Source of the DNA: Durusdinium trenchii
Lineage: Eukaryota; Sar; Dinophyceae; Suessiales; Symbiodiniaceae
Assembly (NCBI GenBank): GCA_963970005.1
Contig: CAXAMN010026805.1
Span: 1,133,390-1,197,389 of the forward strand
Length of the DNA stretch: 64,000 nucleotides
Direction of reading: 5' to 3'
Shown: one piece after another, positions 10,339-22,800 of the stretch
Position numbering within the stretch: the first letter of the stretch is position 1
How the letters are laid out: every line of letters starts with the position of its first letter
Notes under the pieces: generated by a model
Seen by the model: the letters and a program-made list of their open reading frames with translations, nothing else
The model's database searches: none
What the model was told of the DNA's origin: nothing
Program-made: the position numbers and the translations under genes

Positions 10339-12239
10339 GTGGGTGGTAGCGACCGTGTGGAGCACGGAAACACGGAGAAAAGGTGTGGAAAAAGATGGAA
10401 AAACCTGATCGTGAGTAGAAACCTGATCGTCCTGAGTAGAAACCGATTCTCTGGATTGTAGTAGGACAGTGGGTAGAAACCTGATCGTCCTTGGGCCATA
10501 TAAGCCCAGTGGCAGCTCGGGGCCGTGCTGGTCGGAAACGGCTCCAGATGTACAATGTACAATGGACGGTGACAGTAGCGTTTCTTGGTGGGAGAAATGC
10601 ACCATCATTTGTAGACATTGTAGACGCTGCGTCAGGAAGTTATATAAGAACTCATTGCGTGACTGAGGTTGCTGGTCCAAGAGAATCTCTCCTTGATTTG
10701 GGACGCTGATACAGTAGCCTTTGGTTTCTGAAAACGCCTGACGCATCACGAGGCATCATGAGGCATGAATCAACCAGGCACCCTTTGCTAGCGCAAACAA
10801 GCCCCCTTGTCCTCCGGTCTGGGCGAGGTTTGCCGATATGCGGCGCTTGTTTAGCGAGTTATGTAGCAGCTTGGCACCGCGGGACATTTGCACCACGTCG
10901 TCGCTGAAAACGCGCCCGGACCGCCTCCATTTGGTAACACAAACTGGTGGTCCCCGGGTTGCTGGACAGTCAGACACATAAAAAACAAAACTCCCTAAAA
11001 CCATTTCCAAATGCCCTGCCACCTCCGAAAAGATGCCTGTTTTAGGGCCCTGGTTTTTACAAGTCTGTTTGGGATTCAAAAGAAATGGTTTCGAGCAAAG
11101 GAGAACCGGAATTCCCACACAACAACCAAACCAGGACCGCAAAAAATCGTTTTGGCATGTTTTGGCGGTCCAGGGAGCTCCTTAATTGCCACGGGTCCCT
11201 GGGAACGGAGTTAACACCGAGTCACGTGGAAAGCTTTCATGTCAAACTCTAACTGTTGTATTTTGTATTTATATGATCTTCGCTTCTAAAACTTCCATCA
11301 CAAAAAGACATGGATTCTAAAGGGGCACATTTTAACAGTTTATATAACTTAGCAATAGAGCTTCTTTTGCTGTTGGGGATGCTTGGACTGCCTGCAAGCC
11401 CTGTACAAGCCCAAAACCTAGGGGCCTTTTAAGGAGACCTCACAGTTGGAATTCGCGAGAAGGAGGTTCTGGAGAACAGTGTTTTTACTATTTTGGGGTA
11501 CCTTTGAAGCATGTTGAAACTGGAAGCGTCTTGGGCGCTCGAGGTTTTATTCAGAACACCATGGGCGCGATGGGAGTGGAAATCGAAGAGACCTATTGCA
11601 TCTCTCATCGCCAGAGCATAGGACCTAAGAGTCCACCAACAAGTCCAGCACTACCAAGTAGTGCGTACACCAATAAGCCTGCATCCAAAGCTTCCGGCAG
11701 TTGTGCATGAATCCACATCCATGGTGGCTAAGACGATACTGCCGCATGTTGCCGTATGACGCACACTTGCCGCTCCATATGTTCTCGTTGCTTGCAGAAT
11801 GGGCAAGCAGAAGATTTCGCTGGGCAAGCGGGAGGCGCAATCACCGCTATTTGCATCCTCCCAGCCTTCGGTAAGTCGTTTCGGTAAGTCGTTGGACGGT
11901 TTCATGCGGAGAGCAATGCGGCGCATTGTGGGAGATCCATTGGGGAACAAACCAGATCATAATCCTCAGATCGCTTGAAATGCGTCAGTTGATGTCAGTT
12001 GTTGCATCCAGATGGTTTTCCCCAGAGGTCTGGATAAAAGTTTTTAAATGGTGGCTCCGTCTTTTCGACCACTCAGGAGTCAGGAATGCTGACCCACAGC
12101 TCTGCCCGGAGTCAGCCTGACTTTGCTTGTTTCGCCCATTTGCCTTGAAGAAAGGCAGAAGTAACTATCTAGGATCAGGAAAACACAGCACAGAGCATGG
12201 CACCCAGTTTTGCTGGGGATGAAAATTTGCCCATAGAGT
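10339..12239. other. intron or intergenic; nothing assigned
   Basis: No reading frame with a recognisable domain. The open frame at 11504-11710 is Ser/Pro-rich and could be a channel tail exon, but nothing ties it to a neighbour. Confidence 0.4.
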
Positions 12240-12249
12240 TTGTTTGCCT

Positions 12250-12420
12250 GTTGCAGCATCCAGAAGCAGAACATCCACAAGGAACAGGAGAAGAAACAGA
12301 AGAAGGAGAAACAACGTAAGGAGGAGAAGAAGAAAAAGAAGAAGAATAACAACAATAAATACAAGACACATAATAAGAAGAAACAGAACAAGAGTAGCAA
12401 CAGCAGCGAGCTGCAACGAT
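12250..12420 (+). repeat. purine-rich GAA/AAG microsatellite
   Basis: Degenerate AAGAAG/GGAGAA repeat passing into AAC/AAT-rich DNA. It reads as Lys/Glu/Asn runs in one frame and Leu/Phe runs on the other strand, so the open frames are compositional. Confidence 0.85.
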
Positions 12421-12579
12421 AACAAGGACGACAGCAGCAACTGCAACAACACCAGGCACACCTGCTCATCACGAAAGCTAGCCTTAGCTAGCTGGAGTTG
12501 CTCTTGCTTTAGCAAGTTAAGTGACGGGGTGGACGCACCTCAGAAACCTCAAATAATTGATTAAATCAATCTTATGGAC

Positions 12580-13022
12580 CCGCCCCCCCCCCCCCCCGCG
12601 GTTCGACTCCCCCCTGCGCGCGGTGAGCGGGACCACCAAGCAGCTGCAGCACACCAAGCATCTGCAGTCTACAACCAAGCAGCTGCAGCAAACCACAAAG
12701 GAGCAGCAGCAGCAGAAGCAGCAGACCCAGAGCAGCAGCAGCAGCAGCAGACCACCCAGCGCCAGCGCCAGCAGCAGACGACCCGGCGCCAGCAGAGCAC
12801 CCAGCGCAGCAGCGCCCAGCGCAGCAGCGCCCAGCGCAGCAGCGGCAGCAGCACCAGCAGCAGCAGCAGCAGCAGACCACCCAGCGGCAGCAGCAGCAGC
12901 AGGAGCAGCAGCAGCAGCATACCAACCAGCGCCGCAGCAGCAGCAGCAGAGCACCCACCGCCGCAGCAGCAGCAGCAGACGACCCGGCGCCAGCAGAGCA
13001 CCCAGCGCAGCAGCGCCCATCC
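12580..13022 (+). repeat. CAG/GCA-rich satellite with an internal ~50-bp duplication
   Basis: A C homopolymer (about 12581-12598) followed by dense CAG/GCA repeats open in four frames. A block of about 50 bp beginning CAGCAGACGACCCGGCGCC occurs at about 12772 and again at about 12973. Short units CAGCGCAGCAGCGCC are also reiterated at 12805-12845. Confidence 0.85.
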
Positions 13023-13767
13023 CTGACGACCAGACTCTCGTTCACCCCCTAGCTAGCTTTCGTTCACCCCCTCTGGCCTCAAGTTGGGCAACCACCAGAA
13101 CGCAAACTACAGCCAAACAACAGCCGACGAAGCAACAGTGGCAAAACAACAATAACAACAACCACAGTGACGGCAACCGCAACAACCATGCAACAGCCAG
13201 GAAGACGACAACAACAGCTTTGGAAGCAGCGACAACGAACAACCCGTATAAAATCATACAATCACCGACAACATTTCTGTATTTAGAACCTTCGGGCATG
13301 TGTGACATGACTCGTCAAAATGCCCCCCCGTATGTTGATTGTATAATGTGTATATATATATATTTGTAAGGTCTTATGCTGCAATGCTGGGGTGCAGCTG
13401 CAGCATCCATTCACGCACATCGTTCGGACTTGTGTGGCATTTCGGCGAAATGAGCTTTCGATCTTCCAGTGCGTTCATCCAATTCGAAAGCGCCACGTGG
13501 CTGGTGGGTGAGCAACTCCCACCCTGCTAGTCAAGTGGCACATGTGACGTGGTCAACCAGCCTGTGAGTTGAGGCTGAGATACGCTGCCCTGCTGTCTTC
13601 GTGAGGAAAGTAGGACCTCCCGTGGAGTTGAGCAGTGCGACCATGAGCGACCCGGCCCAGACTTGGTAGTGGCGACCAGACCAGAGAACTGTTTGGGCTG
13701 CCATTGATCTTTTAATGAGTCAGGGAGGCATCTCATTGCCTTGAGGCTCGCTTGGCGGGGCTCGAAG

Positions 13768-13821
13768 AGTCGGTCATTTTCTGGTCAAACTGTTTGACAC
13801 CCGCGCTGAGCACGTTTGCAG
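13768..13821 (+). CDS. alarmone synthetase exon (candidate, HD-domain end)
   Basis: Encodes VGHFLVKLFDTRAEHVC, resembling the VLVKLADRLHNM stretch of SpoT/RSH proteins. It ends at a phase-2 GT donor, which fits the exon at 15360. It is short, so chance similarity is possible. Confidence 0.4.
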
Positions 13822-16800
13822 GTGGAAGTTCCGAAGCGAAGTTCGACACGTTTGCAGATGTTTTCAGCTTCACCACAGAGCTGGGTGACGAAATGGGTTG
13901 GCCTATATTCTTCCAGGACGTTAGAGTAGGAAAAAAATATACTATACACCTATGAGAGAGTTTGCCTACGTTTGCCTCACTTAGGTTGGAGAGGTGACAA
14001 ACCCAAAGCTTGTTTGGACAGTGGACCTCGATCAACTCTGGACGAGCCTTGTTGGTGCTCTTCTCTAACGATGTCAAGCAAGCGAAGACACCCACCTACA
14101 GCGGAGAAATATGAATCAACCTCTGATGCGGGTTTGTCCCATTGCCCGTAACAGCCGGCCAACGACGATCATACGTTTTGGACAAGGCCTTTACTAACTA
14201 CTATCATCCACTGTTTCTGGTCATGGGATATACACAACTATATATATCTATCAGGTGTTTGCCACTGGGCTTGAGGGATTCTGCAGGCCTCGCAGGAAAC
14301 TGTTTCTCAAACGTCCGATTTGCAACTCAACCCTCCACAACTGGTTGACTCTACTAGTTGGAGGCCATTGCTAGCAGGTTGGGGGCCATCGCTAGTAGCT
14401 TGGAGGCCATCACTAGTAGCTTGGAGGCCATGGCTGCTAGGTTTATCTATAGATTGGTATGAATTGCCATTTGCTTACATCACCTTGGGACCGCTTGCAG
14501 CCGCAGCTCCTGCGCGCACGAAATTGGTCGAGACTTGCGCCAACGGTCGACTGACTGCAAAGACCCTCTTGAGAATTACAGTAACTTTCCTGGACTTAGT
14601 CACTCATTGCATCTCATTGCCAACCTACTTGGGGGTCGGACAGCAGCGCCATCTGGCGCCGGCTCGGAGGTTTTCACAGTGAGCCGCTCACTCCAAGCAG
14701 CAAAGTCATTTATTCAAAATGAGCCCCGAAGACAAAGTCAAAGTAATAGGAATACGTTGGGGGTGTCCGTTCTTATTTGTAACAGTCGTTCTATTTTTGA
14801 ACAAGGCCTTTACAAAACCATCATCCATTGTTGCAGGGAATGGGGTAGACCCAAGTAATACGAGCACTACTTGGCAGAGCAGGGTTTGAGGCTTTGAAAG
14901 GCTTGGATTGACCTCCAGTTGGCGTTCTGTTCAACGTTCTGGAGATGTGCTTTCCGCATCTCCCGTGGAAAAGTTGAGCTTCAGAGTCCTTCGTTCTCTT
15001 TGCCAGGTCTTAGTCATAGTGTCGGGGCTAAATCCCAGCTCAGGCCGGTGAGCGACGGACTATCTCCATTGTTCTGCAGTGTCGGCATTTGCAACTCCAG
15101 GCTCAGACCCGAAGTCTGAGGCCCTTGCTTGCGATTGACTGCACTGTTCGGCTGGTTGATAGCAATTCCGCATTGATCTTTGTTCACCCCTTTGACAACG
15201 TAGCCTTCACCTGATTGCTACCAGGATGAAATTCTGAGCCAACTGGGAGAAGGTCGAACTCCCCAATTCCCCCCCCGAATTACCACCAGGTCCATTTGAT
15301 CCGTTTTTCACCTTGAAAAGGCCCACCTTTTGACCAGGAACCGAAACGCCCAGGACCAGCCGCGCCTTGCGACTGGTGGAGGAGCATTCACCCAAGGATG
15401 CCCTTGCAGCTGTGGCCTTGGCGAGGAAATGCCGACAGAGAACGTTGAGCGGTCAGGTTTTTACAGTGGTGCCACTGGTGGAAGAGGTGGACGGTGAGAG
15501 GAGGTTGCCCCAAGGGAGCCAAGGCCGAGTGGCGGGTGCCCGCCCGCAAGACCACGAATCACAGCAACGAGCACGTGTATCAGCCCTCTGATTTGGACAA
15601 CGGCACCTAGGAAACCGTGCCACTATCTATGTCTAACAACTAATAACAACTACTGCGAAAAAGGTAGCAGCGGCACCCGAAGTCCGCAAACACGAAAACA
15701 AGAGGGCGCACTGAAGCGCCGCGGCCGCGCCTTTTGCAAGGCAACTGCCCTCCCAGTCTTGAGAGGGAACGACGGTAAGTGAAGGTCGAAAACAGTTCGA
15801 ACTGCCGAAACACAAGTGCACAGCGTGAACTTTACATGGGGGAGAGTCCTTCGTCATCACCCCAGTTCCGCTGTTCGAACCGGTCCAGCCATTGGTAGAC
15901 CAAGGTCCGCACAGATGAGCCTGACCGATCATCGACAAGGTCAGGTGGAATCACCCTCAAACTACAAAGGCGGCAGAAATCTACTCGCCGCTGCAGGTTT
16001 TCATCTCTTCCGGCCAGGCTTGAACAGTTCAAGGTCGTGTGCCATCTGGCGCCATGCCGGCTGATGATCATGCCATTGTAGAAGGGGCATTCATTTCCAT
16101 GCTCATCCATCTGCCTCAGGGCGATCTTCAGGATCTGGGAGGCTTCCTGTGCAAGGGTCTCAGCAGCATTCTGGTTTCTCAGAACCAGATTCATCGCTGT
16201 CGTGGCTTCGACAGCAGCAAGGCGGGACTCCTCGGCTTTGGAACTCCAGCGCAGGACTTCCTGCTTCAGGCTTTTGACTTCTTCTCTAAGGCGAGCTGGG
16301 ATGATCGCTTCATCCTTTTGGACTGCAGCCTCAGTGACCTGGGGTGGTACTCGGTGGTGTGCATCATGGCTCCATCGACCAACCATGAAGGCTGTGCTCA
16401 AAAAAAGTAGAAGGAGGGTGCACAAAACAGTTCCAAACCAATCCATTCCAGCTTCAGGTTCCACATTGGCCGAATCGGCCGTGACCAGCTGCGGGGCCAT
16501 GAACAAAAGCAAAAACCAAAACATGAAATTCGTCTTACGACCGCGGTAGGACTCGAGCGGGCGGCTTCCGACATGGCTCGGACTGTCGGAGACATACTCA
16601 AGCTTCCGGTCGGTCCTGGCAAACATGACATTCACAGGAACCTTGGAATTCCGAAAAATCTCTTCATTCCAAAACACCTGCTCATCGACATTCACGTCAT
16701 TCTCCGCAGGATTCTCGTCGATGGGCTGCTGGTGCTCCTCGTGGAGGTTGGGTTCCTCATTGATCACATGTGGTGGTACCACATGGATGCTTTCGGGTTC

Positions 16801-19800
16801 CTCATTGATCACATGTGGTGGTACCACATGGATGCTTTCAGGTTCCTCATTGATCACATGTGGTGGTACCACATGGATGCTTTCCGCAAGACTCTGTTGG
16901 AGCTCAGCTTTTGTCTTCTTCTTGGCAGCTTTGTATGAGGGGTCCCAAACAAGCTTCAAACGACCGTGACGTAGCCGTTGTGCAAGAAGTGCTCTGGCCG
17001 ACTCTTTTGTCAAACCGTCAGCCAGTTGGCGCTCCGATGACATCCACCTCAAAGAACCGCCCAGTGAAGACAGGCGATCCTTCATCACACGGATCTCAAG
17101 CGAAACTCGCTTGTCAACCACAGAGCTTCCGACTCCTTCTCGGTGATAGGAGTCGTAAAGAGCTTTGGCGTCCGTGATCATGGTGGGCGACAACAAGGAT
17201 GGAGCGTCCAAGAGCTCTTGGAGTCGCTGGCGAGGGTCAACCAACAAGCTCCAGTAGATGCTGGCATGCTCCAAGGCATCGCAAGCTTGACCGCCGCTTT
17301 GTGCTTCGGCGCCCAAGGAAGAGCGTGCAACTCTTGGCGTTTTCAAACTGCGCCAATCTAACACGTGGTAGGCTCCTTCGGGACCATTGGCCTGAAGCAA
17401 AGCTTTGTTGACCATCAGGATCACATAGCCAGCTTGTGAGGCTCCGTCACTGCGGGTGGCAAAGGCAGCATCAAAAAAACATACCAAGCAAAGTTCTGAA
17501 ACTTCGCCCAGGTGGCTGTACTGTAGGCCAACATCAGCATTTTCTTTTGCAAAACGCAGCAGGCGATTTGTGTCGGCCACTGTCTGAAGCGTGGCCTTGG
17601 TGACATGACCGCTCAGGATCGAGGTGCTGCTCTGCAAGTGAGGACTGCTTTGAACTGCGGGCCATTGAAGTGAACCAAGAAGTCCTCTCAGCTGTGTCAA
17701 CTCACGCTGATTGAGCGCATCGGTGAGGCTGCGCTTCTTGTCGTAGGTGATCGGTTTCACCTTTCCCATGTAGCTGGTCTGGTTGAGGAGGAGACCATCA
17801 TCCTTGACTTGAATGTCACAACCACAATAGGTCAAAGGCTTTCCATCATCACCAGTTTTCCATTCACGGAAGTTGAAGGTGCTCTTCAGCTTGGTGATGG
17901 TGTCGTTGTAGCACTGGGAGGATGGCGAACCGCAACCAAGCATGTCATCGACGTGCATGATGACCATACCACATAGGCCATGAGGTCCAAGCAGGTTGGA
18001 GTGCTCAGCTGTGGTGTCATACTCAGGGTTGAGGTCACCTTCATAGATCAAGAAGCAGCAAGGGTCTTGAGGATGCTGTCGGAGGCCCATAGCGCTCAGC
18101 TTCTCAACTGCAGCCATGAACCAAGATCTCGGGGCATCGATCTGGCCGTAGCAGGGCTTGAGAAGCAACATACGGGTGTCAGCTGTAGCTCCAAGCAACT
18201 GCAAACACTCTTGAGGAAGCTGCACCCACAACTTGCGTGTCTGAGGTCGACCCTGCAGGAAGGCGGTTGCTATGTCTGAAGTCCAGATTGGCCACTGCAT
18301 GGTGGAGGCCAAACTCAACAACATGGATCTCGACAGCCTCGTGGTTGTGGGCGATGAGGTTGGAACAGTTCCTTCCCAAGCGTCTGGGTCCATGAAGCCT
18401 CTGACAATGAGCCTGGCTTTGGCACGGGGGCTGCCATCAGGATTCTTTGACCACTTCAGCAGCATGCGACTGGTCAGCGTCCGACTGGGCTCAGCTTCTC
18501 TGGTGGTCTCGAACTGCCAGACGTGGTTGTCAAAGAAGGATTGCAACTCTTTGACCTTTGCAGCTTTGAAGGCTGCTCGCTCATCAGGAGTCATGTGGCG
18601 CTCCGAGAGGTTGTTCTTGTTCTTGTCTTTCTTGAAGCTTTTGGCGTGCCGGAGTTTGGTCTCCTTGCCAAGCTGTCGTGCTCCTTGAAGTGGGGCCTTA
18701 GCGAACATGGCCATCTCTCGACGAAGGTCGCCTTTGATCTGGAAGATCGTGACTCCAGTCCATGAGCGATCCAAGGGAGTGGAAGCCGTGTAGCCATCGT
18801 CGGTCTGTTGGATGCTTTTGCCGTTGTTGTCATACATAATGGTCACCCGAACCAGATCAAGCTGATCTGAGGTGAAGGGGCTGTCTTTTGGCAATTGGTG
18901 TAGGCACATCTTGGATCGTCGAGGGATCACATGGTGTCTGATCAAACATCCGGCTTTGACTTCCCAGAAGTCGCGGTCTCTCTTGTCGAGCTGGAAGTAG
19001 CCATTCTCATAGGTCCAACCTTTTGGCAGGCAGTTGGCTTCAATGCCGGAGACTTGGAAGGCATGATTCAGCAAGGCGTGATCAGGTGCCTTCTGACTTG
19101 CATAGAGAGCAGGATCATCCGAAGCAGCTGGAGCTGCCGATACTTGGGCTGGCGCTCCTGCGGCTGCCGCTGTTGCTTGTGTGTTGTGCTCTGCACTGTT
19201 GTGTTCTGCTTCTGGTGTTGTTGTTTGTGACGTCGTGTTGTATGGCTGTGGTGACCCAATGCGCTGTCTTCGCAGGGGGCCAAAACTAAGTGTCTCCTGT
19301 CTGTTGAAGCGAACTCGTCGTTGTTGAAAGGTTTCAGCATCGACTGGTTCATACAATGCTGCAGTGTCAGGGTCCAGTGAAGGCCCTGACATTGATGCTT
19401 GAGGTGCTGTTGCAATAGCCGGTGGTGATGCAGCATGTGGTGTGGGTGCTGCAGATGGTATGGTTGGCTCTTCGCTGGGTTCGACCACAGTAGGGGCCCG
19501 TGAGCGGGACCTAGTGGTGGCTGGTGAACCTGGTACAGTGATCTCGGCTGGGGCCATGGGCAGCAACATGTTTGGTTCTGCCATCACTGGTGTTGGTGGT
19601 GCTCTGGGAGACGTCGGTGCAAAGCTGGAATGAGCAGGTGAGGTAGGCTCATATTCATCATCGGGCACGATGATCTGTGGTGGTGCTTCTGCAGTCGGCA
19701 CGGGTGGCTCCAGGCGAAAGCGATGCCTGGGAGGCTCATCATCATCTTCTTCCAGCAGAGGACCATCAGGGTCAGTGTGTTGTTCATCTTCCTCGACATC

Positions 19801-22800
19801 ATCCAGCTGTTGGCGGTTCACCCGTCTCAAGTCGTAGAATCTAGTGACTCCACGGGATTTCAGCTGTCTCACTTTGTTGAGGGCTGATTGCAGGTCTTCG
19901 AGCACGTGCTGAGGTCCGAGGATGTCTGCACGGACATGGTGAGGCGCAGCACGAATCAACTGTGTTTTATAGGCGAGCCAGTAGGTCTTGACCTTTGGAG
20001 CTGCAGTATCAGCTTCAGCATCTTCTTCACGAAGAACCACGTGGGCAGGACCAAGCCATCTGATCTTGTTCAGGGCTCCTTGGCGAGCATCACGCCAAAA
20101 CCATACTCTTTCTCCCAACTGGAAAACTCGATTCTGGCCCTGGTACTTGCGACTGAGAGCTCGTCGCAGCTTGGAGTCAGCATCAGCAGATGCCAGTGCC
20201 ATCTTTGCAGCAGTTCGCCGCTCAAGGTTCTCCTCAAATGAGCTGTTGTTGCCAGCAAGTTGAGCTGCATTGAGGTTGGAGTCCATGAGGTGGGACAGCT
20301 CAGGTTGGAAGCCAAGAACCCATTGACTGGGCGAGAAGCCAGCAACTGCAGGTGTGGCGTTCTGCTGTGGGATCACATAGCAAAGTGCTTCCTTGATGCC
20401 AGCAGCGTCGTTGAGCTTGCGGTCATCCATGTAGACCTCACAGGCACGGCGCAGCACTGCATGACGGCGCTCAACCAACGAAAGGCGCTCATGAGCTTCT
20501 CCTGGTGCTACTTGATGGTCAATGCCAAGTGAGCTTGTCCAAGATTCAAACGGTGCACCAAGCCAAGGTCGGCCTTCATCGGAGATCAGCTTCTTGGGAG
20601 GGCCAAAATGGCGAACCCACATCTTTTCCAGAGCGGTGATGTAGGACTTGGAGGTCTCCTCATGAAGCAGGTAGGCTGCCATGAACTTGGTGCCAACATC
20701 AACTATGCTCAGCACTGCAAACTTGCGGTCTGCTGGCTTGAGGTAGAAAACGTCAGCCTGAATCACTTCGTTGAAGGTCTTGGGCTGTGGCATGGATGAT
20801 GGAGCAACCTGGTTGGGCTTCTTGTGCTTCAGACATGCCACACACTTGTACTCCTTGGCAGCGGCGATCACAGTGGGATGAGCTCCTCTGGCGGTCAACA
20901 GATCAGCCAGAGCATCAGGTGCCGGATGGCCAAGGTTTCGGTGTAGCCGTTGCACCGTTCGAAGAGCATCTTGTCGGTGTTCAGACTTGAGCTTGAGGAG
21001 GTGTCCGGTCTCTTTCTTGCCAGTTTCATCGACCACATAGGCGGTGTCCCACAGTTGAGCGGTCTCAGGACGAGCCAAGGCAGCAGCCAGTGTCGCTGCA
21101 AAGCCAGGTTGGTAGTCTTCCAAGTAGGTGGTCCGGCGGCCATAGCCAGGAGCAGAACCTTCCAAGGGGCAGTGGTAGTGGTCATGGTCACACTTCAGCT
21201 GGAAGGCCTCTAAGACAGCCTGCTTTGTGGTCAACAGGCGAGTGCTCTTTTGGACAGGTCGCCAGATGCCGTCGGTGTCCATGCACATTGCTCCATAGCG
21301 GCATTGGTCGAAGTCGGCATAGTAACCAGGAAGATCTCGGAGAGCCATCGTGTTCCAGCTCAAGGCATGTCGGGGCTGCTCCAAGTGGGCATGCCGTGCA
21401 TTGGTCACCTGTCGTAGGTAGATGCGCTTGGCAAAGCAGAGATGGCGACGATGGTGGTGCTCACGTCGAGCCTTCAAGGCTTCTTGCTGTGCAGGGGTGC
21501 GACAAGCCAAGGTTTGCATTCTTGACCACAGGCGGCATTCTGGTGCCACCAGCACTTCATCAGGTTCTTCTTCATCAAGTCGTTGGAGTAGCTGGTGTTG
21601 ATGGCTGATGAGGTTGAAGTCCCAGCCATTGTCCAAAGAAAATCTTTCCACCTTCATGCCAAGCTCCTCTGCGATGTGGCCAGTGCGAGCTTTGCCACAA
21701 TAGATTTCCCAGAGAACTCGTCGATGGTCGGGAGGATTGTGAAGCTCCTGAGTGATATAGGCTTCGGTGGAGTTTGAGGTAGTGACCAACTGAGTCTCCA
21801 TGGTTCGAAGGGCATGTCGATGAAGGCGAGTGGATTGCAATTCGCCACCTGCCAGAGCCACATCTTCAGCCTGAAACACATGTTCGAGCTTGTTAAAGTC
21901 CTCGAAGTGGAGATGGCTGCCAGGTGTTTCCTCAACAATGCGAAGGCTGAATAGGGTTTTCGTGGGATCAGGTACTTCCTCCATGCCAGTGGTGAGGCTC
22001 AACAAGTACTCGCCATGGCGGCCCACAAGCACTGAGGTCCAAGGCGATTGCCCAAAGCGAATGCGCTTCTGGCTGAAGTCGATGCCCATGTGCAGAGCCT
22101 CAATCACAGGTCGGCCCATCAACATTGGCGTGTTGCCAGGAACCAGGTAGCATTGGATCGCGCCGAACTGGCCATCGATCATCACCGGGAGATCCACTGT
22201 CCATGAAGCTCGTGAGGATGCATCGCCACCAAAATGGAACTGGCGGTCACATCGAGCAAAGCGGATGGTGTTGATGGGGTAGTTCATGGAGTGCAAGTGG
22301 CTCAAATAGCGGCCGAATGGACCATATCCGCACAGGAAGGCAGATGCACCTGGGTCAAGCATGGTGGCATCCGGTCGGTCGGTGCCCATCTCATCCTGGA
22401 ACAGGACCAAGGCGGTCTCATTCTGCAAGGCCATACCCTCAGTGGGTGCAGGTCTCTTGTTGGACGATGAGGGTGATTTCGCACCTTGTGGACATTGCGC
22501 TGCCCAATGACCTGGTTGGCCACAACGAAGGCATGTAGTTGCCTTTGCACGACCTTTTGGATCAGCCTTTCCACCTGAGGAGGGTGGATAGCGCACCACA
22601 TTCTTTCCTTTTCCTTTGCTTTTGCTCTTGCCCTTTCCTTTGTTCTTGCCGGCGCCCTTCGAAGGTGAAGAGGATCCAGAGGCGGGCGAAGCGTTCTGGC
22701 CATCAGTGAGGGCGACGATCGGCAGGTAGCCACGAGCCAACTTGAGCTGCTGGAATCTTTGCCGGGCATCCAAGTAGGTGGCATAGGCGTGGTCATACTC

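Noticed and set aside
12598..12612. GCGGTTCGACTCCC resembles a tRNA B box
   Set aside because: No A box, acceptor stem or anticodon arm upstream; it follows a C homopolymer.
12557..13369. 270-codon open frame and several minus-strand frames in CAG-rich DNA
   Set aside because: Composition alone removes stops in four frames; no domain.
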